Shown in pieces: positions 1-13,200 of a DNA stretch of 64,000 nt. The position numbers and the translations under genes were made by a program. This DNA is from Arenicola marina (taxonomy: Eukaryota > Annelida > Polychaeta > Arenicolidae). Below the pieces are notes generated by a model that saw only the letters and a program-made list of their open reading frames with translations, made no database searches and was not told the origin of the DNA. The stretch covers positions 37,781,994-37,845,993 of the forward strand of contig OZ025264.1 in the NCBI GenBank assembly GCA_964019135.1, written 5' to 3'. Within the stretch, counting starts at the first letter, position 1, and each line of letters starts with the position of its first letter.

Positions 1-1081
1 GTCCAGGGAGGGCGATGTGCAAGCGTCCAGAGAGGGCGATGTGCAAGCGTCCAGGGAGGACGATGTGCAAGCGTCCAGGGTGGGCGATGTGCAAGCGTCC
101 AGAGAGGGCGATGTGCAAGCATCCAGAGAGGGCCATGTGCAAGCGTCCAGAGAGGGCGATTTGCAAGCGTCCAGGGCGTGCGATGTGCAAGCGTCCAGGG
201 AGGGCGATGTGCAAGCGTCCAGGGAGGGCGATGTGCAAGCGTCCATGGCGTGCGATGTGCAAGCATCCAGAGAGGGCGATGTGCAAGCATCCAGAGAGGG
301 CGATGTGCAAGCGTCCAGAGAGGGCGATGTGCAAGCGTCCAGAGAGCGCGATGTGCAAGCGTCCAGGGAGGGCGATGTGCAAGCGCCCAGGGAGGGCGAT
401 GTGTAAGCGTCCAGGGAGGGCGATGTGCAAGGGTCCAGGGTGGGCGATGTGCAAGCGTCCAGGGCGTGCGATGTGCAAACGTCCAGGGAAGGCGATGTGC
501 AAGCGCCCAGGGAGGGCGATGTGCAAGCGTCCAGGGAGGGCGATGTGCAAGGGTCCAGGGCAGGCGATGTGCAAGCGTCCAGAGAGGGCGATGTGCAAGC
601 GTCCAGGGTGGGCGATGTGCAAGCGTCCAGAGAGGGCGATGTGCAAGCGTCCAGAGAGGGCGATGTGCAAGCGTCCAGAGAGGGCGATGTGCAAGCGTCC
701 AGGGAGGGCGATGTGCAAGCGTCCAGAGAGCGCGATGTGCAAGCGTCCAAGGAGGACGATGTGCAAGCGTCCAGGGTGGGCGATGTGCAAGCGTCCAGAG
801 AGGGCGATGTGCAAGCATCCAGAGAGGGCCATGTGCAAGCGTCCAGAGAGGGCGATGTGCAAGCGTCCAGGGCGTGCGATGTGCAAGCGTCCAGGGAGGG
901 CGATGTGCAAGCGTCCAGGGAGGGCGATGTGCAAGCGTCCATGGCGTGCGATGTGCAAGCATCCAGAGAGGGCGATGTGCAAGCATCCAGAGAGGGCGAT
1001 GTGCAAGCGTCCAGAGAGGGCGATGTGCAAGCGTCCAGAGAGCGCGATGTGCAAGCGTCCAGAGAGGGTGATGTGCAAGTG
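1..1081. repeat. 24-bp minisatellite, cut by the left window edge
   Basis: About 45 copies of a 24-bp unit built around GATGTGCAAGCGTCCAG, with few substitutions. A stretch near 49-378 recurs near 745-1074, an offset of 696 bp (29 units), so blocks of units have been copied together. Because 24 is a multiple of three, several frames stay open (one reads MCKRPERA repeats); I regard these as by-products. The array sits in the COP1 intron that ends at 1203. Confidence 0.97.
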
Positions 1082-1203
1082 TGAACGCGCAATGGCAATT
1101 ACCAGTCGCGAAGTTTACCTCGTAATAACTTTAATGACAGTCTACATAACACTCTGTTAAGGCAAGATGGACTAGATGGTAACGTGTTGTTTCGGTCTTG
1201 CAG

Positions 1204-1263
1204 AAACTGGAGCAGTTGAATAAGGAGATTCATCTCATCGAGGACGATCTACGATGCGTCGAC
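1204..1263 (+). CDS. COP1: COP1 exon 1 of window: end of coiled coil
   Basis: Twenty codons with [16 protein letters not shown] match the end of the COP1 coiled coil, which follows the RING and mediates dimerisation. The acceptor is TCTTGCAG ending at 1203 and the donor is GTGAGT at 1264. It starts and ends in phase 0. Earlier exons are outside the window. Confidence 0.88.
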
Positions 1264-4200
1264 GTGAGTTGACAAGATTACACACTAGGCCAGTGCCTGG
1301 CTTTTTAGTGTCACTTATTTCATTTTTACTTTTAAATCAAAAAATGTGCTTCTTCTCATGCGTCACCTTTTGAAGAATCCTCGATCATAATCTATGATAC
1401 CAAAACTAATCGGAAAATTAGTTCAGGCAGCCCTGCAGAAATGCAATTCATTTCAATTAGCCACTGTGGCTTAACACCTTTAATTTTCTTTAGCCACACA
1501 CAGATCCCATAAGCCCTGGGGGCCCCGTGATGTCTGAAGTAGTGGACATTTCTGATGAAAAAGAAAATGGCAAACCCCTCTTGAGGGGGTTACCCCAGCT
1601 CACCCCCCCCCCCCACCTCAAGGAAATGGATGTCTGGTAAGGACATGCCAATGACTGTGAAGTATAGTAGCGAACCCCCTAGTCCCACAAGTCGTATATT
1701 TTTCGAACATACTCAGTCAACCCTTTCCAAATGCTGTATCCGCTCCTGTTGCGATGATTGAGCATTGGAGGTCTCTGGTGATTGAGGAATTGAGGTATCC
1801 GGGCCCAGAAATCACCTGAATCACCTGGATCCGTTCTATATACAATTTTGGCCCACTCTTGAGGAAGGGCAGCCTAAATGGTGGGGAGCAGTCATATGGC
1901 GCTTTTAGCCATGGACGCCACATCTCTATCCAACCGCACGTGGGTAATTAATGCATTGCTAGATTTGGGCGAGTTCCGTATTAGCAACCCCCCTTTACCG
2001 CTTGAAGGTATATGTATCTGTTTGCTATTGACCTGCCCTGTGCAAGTCCGTTTGGTTTGTCTTTTCCCAGCAAACCAGCTCTGCACTGTTGTGTGCCCCA
2101 AGGATTACACCAGAACTTCTCAGTGGGGTAACTTTATGAATATTTCCGGTCTGATGGGTATATTTTTATAATAAGAAATAAAGAAATATCGCACTACTTA
2201 TACATGCTTGTGGCAGTGCGCTTTCTCAGGCATTACTGGATGTCAAGGGACCCTTTCCCCCCACACACTTAAGTAAGACATGTATTATGAAATGCCCCCC
2301 CCCCCTTCTTGGTCACCAACCTCAATACGAGAATGATCATGTTGTCTAAGCACTTATCCTCATCTTGAAGATAAACATCTGTCAACAACACGAGAACAAA
2401 TACCTAACTAACGCCATTTAGTTTGCCTTTACCCTCAACACGCCCACAGCCGAGACAACGTCCCGACTGGCCCGCCCCGGAAATGAAATACGGACGTGCG
2501 CACTCGAAAGGGGGATTTGGCTTATTGACTGCTGCGTAGCGTGTACCCTTCGCCGCCATAATTGTGTCACCGTGTGCTTGGACAGCGCGAGCGCCGTGTT
2601 CATTCCATGTTGAAAAGTAACCGAAAATGAATGATTCAGAAAAGAACTAGAAGTACGAGTGAACTACGTCACCTTGGGAAATGTGCGACATGTGTTCGGC
2701 CTTGGGATTTCTGTGTGCCAATGACAGCCACATCACTGCGGGCAATCGCTTTCGCGAAATCGCGTCTTGATCGTTGATCGAAAACCAGGCCATTTTGTTT
2801 TTCGCCACCGTGGCGACACGCATGGGCCAATCTTGCGCCACATACGGGTCGCTTTTACCATTGGCGATGTGGCGAACGGCTAGCGCGCACCCAGCCTGAT
2901 AATAGGCCGATCCAGGCTGTCAGTCATTCAATGACGTCCCTGGTGCTTTTATCCAATCATGTTGTGAAAAAAGGTCTTCCACGTGCGTTATATCGGACAA
3001 ACAAAGCAGCATGCCACTTTGTTGTCAGTTCAGAGATGAGTACTTCTCACTCGTCATTAGCTATGATTGTCAATTTCATACTCCCGATTACGGAAAAACG
3101 ACTCACACGTGGGCGGGGCTTAGTGTCAGGTTATGGATTGGTCTATTGATGCAGTGTGCTCAATTTGGGCACCAGTCTGTTGGAAAGAGTGGTACCCCCC
3201 ACGCTCGGTCGCCCGTGATGAGTCTATGGGGAAATCGACTGCCAGCAGCCATATATAAGCGAGGATGATCTGCCCAAGCTAGAGCTGCGATCTGTGGGTG
3301 GCATGGTAGGGTTGAGCTATCTCTGTGCCTGTGCTCAAAATTGACACAGTGCGCTTTGTCTGGGCAGAAAATGCTTGCACCATTGAAGGTCACAGATGTT
3401 GCAGCGAGAATATCAAAGTTGATTGCTGCCATCAAACAGATTTTCGTCGTACCGATCTTCCATCGGACTTCTTGTTTACATTTTGCTGAAATTGTAACTT
3501 TAAAATATGTTTTGATATTTGCACATATTTGTGTTTAGGAACACCTGGTGGATGACCGCAGGCGGTCGCAGCACGTGGCGCCGGTCAGTATGCACAGCCA
3601 TCACCAGTACAGCCCCCATGTTAACGTCCACTAACCCGAGTACAATAGTAATGATGCGGGAGTAATAGACACCGAATCGCGCCAACATGGAACAGCTGTA
3701 AGGGTTTGGTGGGCCTTAACACGTGTGTCCAGGGCGAGAGAGTGCGCCTCGCCACACGTCCAGACCGCTCAATTATCGTGTTGAGGCTCCCGCCTTGTAA
3801 CAATTGAGTACCAGTAAATAGTCTTTTTCATGCGTGACCACCAGTAATTGTAAAATGGCGAAGGAGTCAATTTTATTTCGTAATGTAGCTGAGTTAAAGA
3901 AGCATGCTTCGGTGGTGTGGTGGGAGTTGTACATGTGAGAAGTCTGGTTCAGTGGTGTGGTGGGAGTTGTACATGTGAGAAGTCTGGTTCAGTGGTGTGG
4001 TGGGAGTTGTACATGTGAGAAGTCTGGTTCAGTGGTGTGGTGGGAGTTGTACATGTGAGAAGTCTGGTTCAGTGGTGTGGTGGGAGTTGTACATGTGAGA
4101 AGTCTGGTTCAGTGGTGTGGTGAGAGTTGTACATGTGAGAAGTCTGGTTCAGTGGTGTGGTGGGAGTTGTACATGTGAGAAGTCTGGTTCAGTGGTGTGG

Positions 4201-7200
4201 TGGGAGTTGTACATATGAGAAGTCTGGTTCAGTGGTGTGGTGGGAGTTGTACATGTGAGAAGTCTGGTTCAGTGGTGTGGTGGGAGTTGTACATGTGAGA
4301 AGTCTGGTTCAGTGGTGTGGTGGGAGTTGTACATGTGAGAAGTCTGGTTCAGTGGTGTGGTGGGAGTTGTACATGTGAGAAGTCTGGTTCAGTGGTGTGG
4401 TGGGAGTTGTACATGTGAGAAGTCTGGTTCAGTGGTGTGGTGGGAGTTGTACATGTGAGAAGTCTGGTTCAGTGGTGTGGTGGGAGTTGTACATGTGAGA
4501 AGTCTGGTTCAGTGGTGTGGTGGGAGTTGTACATGTGAGAAGTCTGGTTCAGTGGTGTGGTGGGAGTTGTACATGTGAGAAGTCTGGTTCAGTGGTGTGG
4601 TGGGAGTTGTACATGTGAGAAGTCTGGTTCAGTGGTGTGGTGGGAGTTGTACATGTGAGAAGTCTGGTTCAGTGGTGTGGTGGGAGTTGTACATGTGAGA
4701 AGTCTGGTTCAGTGGTGTGGTGGGAGTTGTACATGTGAGAAGTCTGGTTCAGTGGTGTGGTGGGAGTTGTACATGTGAGAGTCTGGTTCAGTCGTGTACT
4801 GTACGTTGCAGGAGGGCGCCGTGTTGAATGGTCTCGACCCGGCCCTGGCCTCCTCTGCGGCCGCGGTCGCCGCCACCAGCGTCGGCCAGGACGGATTTAA
4901 CGGCAGCAGAAATGTACGTACACTGCACCGGCCGCTAGGTGGCGACACACAGTGACCCTTCACGTCTTCTCCGATATTTGTTCTTCAATTTGTTGTCAAA
5001 CAAATATAGCATGTGTATTCATTGGGTTGAGACTTGTATCCATATACCGGACGGACGGTAACCGAGCAGTACTATATGTGCCTGATCCATGTATGACCCC
5101 GGGACACATCTAGAAATCTAGTTGGAGGCGAATCCTTGTCACTTATGGACTAAAGCAACATACTCCGTTCATCTTTGAGTCCGCCATTAAAGTTTGCTGC
5201 TGTTAAGTTGGCATGTCAGACTGTCTCTGCGGAAGATTACTGCCTTGACTTTGCGCTGTAAGGCTGCGATGGTCTCCATTGATCCTCCAGGCCGGGCGGC
5301 AGTGGCTGCAGACAACGATGGCGTCACGACGGAAAAAAGTCACACAACACTTCGAGGACCTGGAACAGTGCTACTTTTCTTCTAGGCAGCGGGACTTATT
5401 AGACGCCGCAGATGTGGGTGAGTGGACTGCTTGGACGCTACAGATGTGGGTGAGTGGACTGGTTGGACGCCATATATATGTGTGTCAGAGGACTGGTTAG
5501 ACACAACAGATGTGGATAAGTGGACTGCTTGGACGCTACAGATGTGGGTGAGTGGACTGGTTAGACGCCACATATGTGTGTGAGAGGACTGGTTAGACAC
5601 CACAGATGTGGATAAGTGGACTGCTTGGACGCTACAGATGTGGGTGAGTGGACTGGTAAGACGCCACATATGTGTGTGAGAGGACTGGTTGGACACCACA
5701 GATGTGGATAAGTGGACTGCTTGGACGCTACAGATGTGGGTGAGTGGACTGGTTAGAAGCTGCAGATGTGAGTGAGTGGACTGGTTAGACGCCACATATG
5801 TGTGTGAGAGGACTGGTTGGACACCGCAGATGTGGATAAGTGGACTGCTTGGATGCTACAGATGTGGCTGAGTGGACTGGTTAGACGCTGCAGATGTGAT
5901 TGAGTGGACTGGTTGGACGCCACAGATGTGGGTGAGGACTGGTTAGACGCCACAGATGTGGGTGAGTGGACTGGTTAGACGCCACATATGTGTGTGAGAG
6001 GACTGGTTGGACACCGCAGATGTGGATAAGTGGACTGCTTGGACGTTACAGATGTGGCTGAGTGGACTGGTTAGACGCTGCAGATGTGAGTGAGTGGACT
6101 GGTTAGACGCTGCAGATGTGGGTGAGTGGAATGGTTGGAAGCCACATATGTGGGTGAGGACTGGTTAGACGCCACAGACGTGGGTGAGTGGACTGGTTAG
6201 ACACCGCAGATGTGGATAAGTTGACTGCTTGGACGCTACAGATGTGGCTGAGTGGACTGGTTGGACGCTGCAGATGTGAGTGAGTGGACTGATTAGACGC
6301 TGCAGATGTGGGTGAGTGGACTGGTTGGACGCCACAGATGTGGGTGAGGACTGGTTAGACGCCACAGACGTGGGTGAGTGGACTAGTTACACGCCACATA
6401 TGTGTGTAAGAGGACTGGTTAGACACCACTTTGTGGATAAGTGGACTGATTGGACGCTACAGATGTGGGTGAGTGGAATGGTTAGACGCTGCAGATGTGA
6501 GTGAGTGGACTGGGTAAACGCCACAGATGTGGGTGAGTAGACTGGGTAAACGCCACAGATGTGGGTGAGTGGACTGGTTAGACGCTGCAGATGTGAGTGA
6601 GTGGACTGGTTAGACGCTGCAGATGTGGGTGAGTGGACTGGTTAGACGCTGCAGATGTGAGTGAGTGGACTGGTTAGACGCTGCAGATGTGGGTAAGTCG
6701 ACTGGTTAGACTCCACAGATGTGGATGAGTGGACTGGTTAGACATATGTGGGTGAGTGGACTGGTTTGATATATGTGGGTGAGTGGACTGATTAGACATA
6801 TGTGGGTGAGTGGACTGGTTTGACATGTGGGTGCGTGGGCTGGTCAGACATATGTGGGTGCGTGGGCTGGTCAGACATATGTGGGTGCGTGGGCTGGTCA
6901 GACATATGTGGGTGCGTGGGCTGGTCAGACATATGTGGGTGAGTGGGCTGGTCAGACATATGTGGGTGAGTGGGCTGGTCAGACATATGTGGGTGCGTGG
7001 GCTGGTCAGACATATGTGGGTGAGTGGGCTGGTCAGACATATGTGGGTGCGTGGGCTGGTCAGACATATGTGGGTGAGTGGGCTGGTCAGACATATGTGG
7101 GTGAGTGGACTGGTTTGACATGTGGGTGCGTGGGCTGGTCAGACATATGTGGGTGCGTGGGCTGGTCAGACATATGTGGGTGCGTGGGCTGGTCAGACAT

Positions 7201-10200
7201 ATGTGGGTGCGTGGGCTGGTCAGACATATGTGGGTGAGTGGGCTGGTCAGACATATGTGGGTGAGTGGGCTGGTCAGACATATGTGGGTGCGTGGGCTGG
7301 TCAGACATATGTGGGTGCGTGGGCTGGTCAGACATATGTGGGTGAGTGGGCTGGTCAGACATATGTGGGTGAGTGGGCTGGTCAGACATATGTGGGTGAG
7401 TGGGCTGGTCAGACATATGTGGGTGCGTGGGCTGGTCAGACATATGTGGGTGAGTGGGCTGGTCAGACATATGTGGGTGCGTGGGCTGGTCAGACATATG
7501 TGGGTGCGTGGGCTGGTCAGACATATGTGGGTGCGTGGACTGGTTTGACATGTGGGTGAGTGGACTGGTTTGACATGTGGGTGAGTGGACTGGGTAGACA
7601 TATGTGGGTGAGTGGACTGGTTTGACATATGTGGGTGCGTGGGCTGGTCAGACATATGTGGGTGCGTGGGCTGGTCAGACATATGTGGGTGCGTGGTAAT
7701 GATATTGTAGATCCCGCTCTGGCTGACATGAATATTATTTAAGCCATGTCAGATTATGTTAAATAGTATTTCATTGTATAACAATACATGTACTATTGTT
7801 ACTAGTGTAAACATTGATATCTCATAGTGAATAGTGACACTTTTTGGCAGTGTAAAACGGATGATATTTTTGCGTGGTAAGCATCGATGGAGACTTTGGT
7901 TTTGTCTAAGATATCTCGCAGTGGCTCTCCGACTGATGTAATACCTGCGTCAATGCGATCGACATTCCTATGATATAAGCCGCTAGACTGATGCACTTAT
8001 GCTTGCATGTCGTTACAGGGTCTAGTTCCAGTAACCGCAATCTGGACGACTTCACGGAGAGTCTGTCCAAGTTTACTCGCTTTAGCTCCTTCAGAACACT
8101 CGCCACGCTAAATTATGCCAGTGATATATATAATACTTCTAGTATAGTGTCTAGGTAAGTACACCAGGCTGATATATATATTATACCAAGTCCAGTATAA
8201 AGTGTCTAATTAAGTACATGAGCTTAATATATATAAATATACATTTAGATATGTATGTATTTAAGCTGTCTAGTATAGTGTCTGAGTGTATACACCAAAC
8301 CGTTTAGTGTAGTGTCTTGGTGAATACACCAAGCCGTCTAGTAGTGTCTGGGTGAATACACCAAGCCGTCTAGTATAGTGTCTGGGTGAATACACCAAGC
8401 CGTCTAGTATAGTGTCTGGATGAATACACCAAGCCGTCTAGTATAGTGTCTTAGTGAATACGTCAGGCTGTATATTCCAAATACGTACAAGTGGCCAATA
8501 TGAAAAGGATTGTTTTTTGGGGTAGTTAAGTTTTGTATGTTATGATCACCGCTTTCTTTTGCTGCTCTTCATGCTGGCACTCCCAATGGTGCCGCTTGAA
8601 CTATGTACGTCATGGTTTACATGGTATTCGCACGTTGTCTTGTTACAGTATTGAGTTTGACCGAGACTGTGATTATTTCGCCATTGCCGGAGTGACGAAG
8701 AAGATCAAAGTGTTTGAGTACGGCACTGTGATACGCGACCAGGTTGATATGCACTACCCCATAATTGAGATGGTCTGCAACTCCAAAATCAGGTCAGTAT
8801 AAAATAATCTATAATGGTTACAGTTACGGCTACAGTGGGCGGCCAGTTGATACTCTACAGCTACAATAGGCAGCCAGTTGGTACTGTATAGCTACAGTGG
8901 GCGGCCAGTTGATACTGTACAGCTACAATGGGCGGCCAGTTGGTACTGTATAGCTACAGTGGGCGGCCAGTTGGTACTGTATAGCTACAGTGGGCGGCCA
9001 GTTGATACTGTACAGCTACAATGGGCGGCCAGTTGGTACTGTATAGCTACAGTGGGCGGCCAGTTGGTACTGTATAGCTACAGTGGGCGGCCAGTTGATA
9101 CTGTACAGCTACACTGGGCGGCCAGTTGGTACTGTATAGCTACAGTGGGCGGCCAGTTGATACTGTAGAGCTACAGTGGGCGGCCTGTTGATACTGTACA
9201 GCTACAATGGGCAGCCAGTTGGTACTGTATAGCTACAATGGGCAGCCAGTTGATACTGTCCAGCTACAGTGGGCAGCTAGTTGATACTGTGCAGCTACAG
9301 TGGGAGGCCAGTTGATATTGTACAGCTACAGTGGGCAGCTAGTTGATACTGTGCAGCTACAGTGGGCGGCCAGTTGATACTGTCCAGCTACAATGGGCAG
9401 CCAGTTAATATGTACAACTACAGTGGGCGGCCAGTTGATATTGTACAGCTACAGCGGGCGGCCAGTTGATACTGTACAGCTACAGTGGGCGGCCAGTTGA
9501 TACTGTACAGCTGCAGTGGGCGGCCAGTTGATATTGTACAGCTACAGTGGGCGGCCAGTTGATACTGTACAGCTACAGTGGGCGGCCAGTTGATACTGTA
9601 TAGCTACAGAGGGCGGCCAGTTGATACTGTCCAGCTACAGTGGGCGACCAGTTGATACTGTATAGCTACAGAGGGCGGCCAGTTGATACTGTCCAGCTAC
9701 AGTGGGCGGCCAGTTGATACTGTACAGCTACAATGGGAGGCCAGTTGATATTGTACAGCTGCAGTGGGCGGCCAGTTGATACTGTACAGCTACAGTGGGC
9801 GGCCAGTTGATATTGTACAGCTACAGCGGGCGGCCAGTTGATACTGTACAGCTACAGTGGGCGGCCAGTTGATATTGTACAGCTACCGTGGGCGGCCCGT
9901 TGATACTGTACAGCTACAATGGGAGGCCAGTTGATATTGTACAGCTACAGTGGGAGGCCAGTCGATGTTGTACAGCTACAGTGGGAGGCCAGTTGATATT
10001 GTACAGCTACAATGGGCGGCCAGTTGATATTGTACAGCTACAATGGGCGGCCAGTTGATATTGTACAGCTACAATGGGAGACCAGTTGATATTGTACAGC
10101 TACAGTGGGCGGCCAGTTGATACTGTACAGCTACCGTGGGCGGCCAGTTGACATTGTACAGCTACAGTGGGAGGCCGTAATCATTCTGTAGAGTAGTCGC

Positions 10201-13200
10201 TGAGATCACAATCGGCTTATTTGTTCAGTTCCATTGTGTGGAGCGCCTACCACAAGAACATGTTGGCGAGCGCAGACTACGAAGGCAACGTCACATTGTG
10301 GGACGCCTTCAACGGCGTCAAGTCCAGAGTCTTCCACGTGAGTCTTAATACATTTACCACACTTTTCTTCAATACGGTTACCACAATGTTCTTTGATGTT
10401 TAATACACTTACCACTGTATGTTCTGTGATGTGTAATACACTTACCACTGTATGTTCTATGGTGTGTAATACACTTACCACTGTATGTTCTGTGATGTGT
10501 AATACACTTCCCACTGTATGTTCTGTGATGTGTAATACACTTACCACTGTATGTTCTGTGATGTGTAATACACTTACCACTGTATGTTCTGTGATGTGTA
10601 ATACACTTACCACTGTATGTTCTGTGATGTGTAATACACTTACCACTGTATGTTCTATGGCGTGTAATACACTTACCACTGTATGTTCTATGGTGTGTAA
10701 TGCACTTACCACTGTATGTTCTGTGATGTGTAATACACTTACCACTGTATGTTCTATGGCGTGTAATACACTTACCACTGTATGTTCTATGGTGTGTAAT
10801 ACACTTACCACTGTATGTTCTGTGATGTGTAATACACTTACCACTGTCTGTTCTGTGATGTGTAATACACTTACCACTGTATGTTCTGTGATATGTAATA
10901 AACTTACCACTGTATGTTCTATGGCGTGTAATACACTTACCACTGTATGTTCTGTGATGTGTAATACACTTACCACTGTATGTTCTATGGCGTGTAATGC
11001 ACTTACCACTGTATGTTCTATGGTGTGTAACACACTTACCACTGTATGTTCTGTGATGTGTAATACACTTACCACTGTATGTTCTGTAATGTGTAATACA
11101 CTTACCACTGTATGTTCTATGGCGTGTAATACACTTACCACTGTATGTTCTGTGATGTGTAATACACTTACCACTGTATGTTCTATGGTGTGTAATGCAC
11201 TTACCACTGTAGGTTCTATGGTGTGTAATACCCTTACCACTGTATGTTCTGTGATGTGTAATACACTTACCACAGTATGTTCTATGGCGTGTAATACACT
11301 TACCACTGTATGTTCTGTGATGTGTAATACACTTACCACTGTATGTTCTGTGATGTGTAATACACTTACCACTGTATGTTCTGTGATGTGTAACACACTT
11401 ACCACTGTATGTTCTATGGCGTGTAATACACTTACCACTGTATGTTCTGTGATGTGTAATACACTTACCACTGTATGTTCCATGGTGTGTAATACACTTA
11501 CCACTGTATGTTCTGTGATGTGTAATACACTTACCATTGTATGTTCTGTGATGTGTAATACACTTACCACTATGTTCTATGGTGTGTAATACACTTACCA
11601 CTGTATGTTCTATGGCGTGTAATACACTTACCACTGTATGTTCTGTGATGTGTAATACACTTACCACTGTATGTTCTGTGATGTGTAATACACTTACCAC
11701 TGTATGTTCTGTGATGTGTAATACACTTACCACTGTATGTTCTATGGTGTGTAATGCACTTACCACGGTATGTTCTGTGATGTGTAATACACTTACCACT
11801 GTATGTTCTATGGTGTGTAATACACTTACCACTGTATGTTCTGTGATGTGTAATACACTTACCACTATGTTCTATGGTGTGTAATACACTTACCACTGTA
11901 TGTTCTATGGCGTGTAATACACTTACCACTGTATGTTCTGTGATGTGTAATACACTTACCACTGTATGTTCTGTGATGTGTAATACACTTACCACTGTAT
12001 GTTCTGTGATGTGTAATACACTTACCACTGTATGTTCTATGGTGTGTAATGCACTTACCACGGTATGTTCTGTGATGTGTAATACACTTACCACTGTATG
12101 TTCTATGGTGTGTAATACACTTACCACTGTATGTTCTGTGATGTGTAATACACTTACCACTGTATGTTCCATGGTGTGTAATACACTTACCACTGTATGT
12201 TCTATGGTGTTTAATACACTTACCACTGTATGTTCTATGGTGTGTAATACACTTACCACTGTATGTTCTATGGCGTGTAATACACTTACCACTATGTTCT
12301 GTGATGTGTAATACACTTACCACTGTATGTTCTGTGATGTGTAATACACTTACCACTGTATGTTCTATGGCGTGTAATACACTTACCACTGTATGTTCTG
12401 TGATGTGTAATACACTTACCACTGTATGTTCTGTAATGTGTAATACACTTACCCCTGTTATGTTCTGTGATGTGTAATACACTTACCACTGTATGTTCTG
12501 TGATGTGTAATACACTTACCACTGTATGTTCTGTGATGTGTAATACACTTACCACTGTATGTTCTGTGATGTGTAATACACTTACCACTGTATGTTCTGT
12601 GATGTGTAATACACTTACCACTGTATGTTCTATGGCGTGTAATACCCTTACCACTGTATGTTCTGTGATGTGTAATACACTTACCACTGTATGTTCTGTG
12701 ATGTGTAATACACTTACCACTGTATGTTCTGTAATGTGTAATACACTTACCACAGTATGTTCTATGGTGTGTACTGCACGTGCCACGGCATTGTCTGCAT
12801 AATGATAATCTGTATGTTTCATTTTGATAGGAACACGAGAAGCGATGTTGGAGCTTGGATTTCAATAAAATGGATCCCAAGTTATTGGCATCCGGGTCAG
12901 ATGATTCAAGAGGTATGAGCGCAGTGATGACATTATTGTAGAGGTATGAGCGCAGTGGTGACATTATTGTAGAGGTATGAGCGCAGTGATGACATTATTG
13001 TAGAGGTATGAGCGCAGTGATGACATTATTGTAGAGGTATGAGCGCAGTGATGACATTATTGTAGAGGTATGAGCGCAGTGATGACATTATTGTAGAGGT
13101 ATGAGCGCAGTGGTGACATTATTGTAGAGGTATCAGCGCAGTGATGACATTATTGTAGAGGTATGAGCGCAGTGATGACATTATAGAGGTATGAGCGCAG

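Noticed and set aside
15..1160. 381-codon frame of MCKRPERA repeats and overlapping frames
   Set aside because: A 24-bp unit keeps all frames periodic; three overlapping + frames are open at once and the region lies in a COP1 intron.
1494..1636. 143-nt open stretch with acceptor and donor-like ends in COP1 intron 1
   Set aside because: Its length is not a multiple of three, which would break the COP1 frame, and it contains a poly-C run with no likeness to COP1.
6792..7682. 296-codon minus frame of MSDQPTHPH repeats
   Set aside because: Product of the 27-bp array; both strands are open in parallel.
10206..12964. Frames of up to about 495 codons on both strands ([20 protein letters not shown])
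   Set aside because: They are the 33-bp intronic array read in different frames; COP1 exons 6 and 7 flank it.
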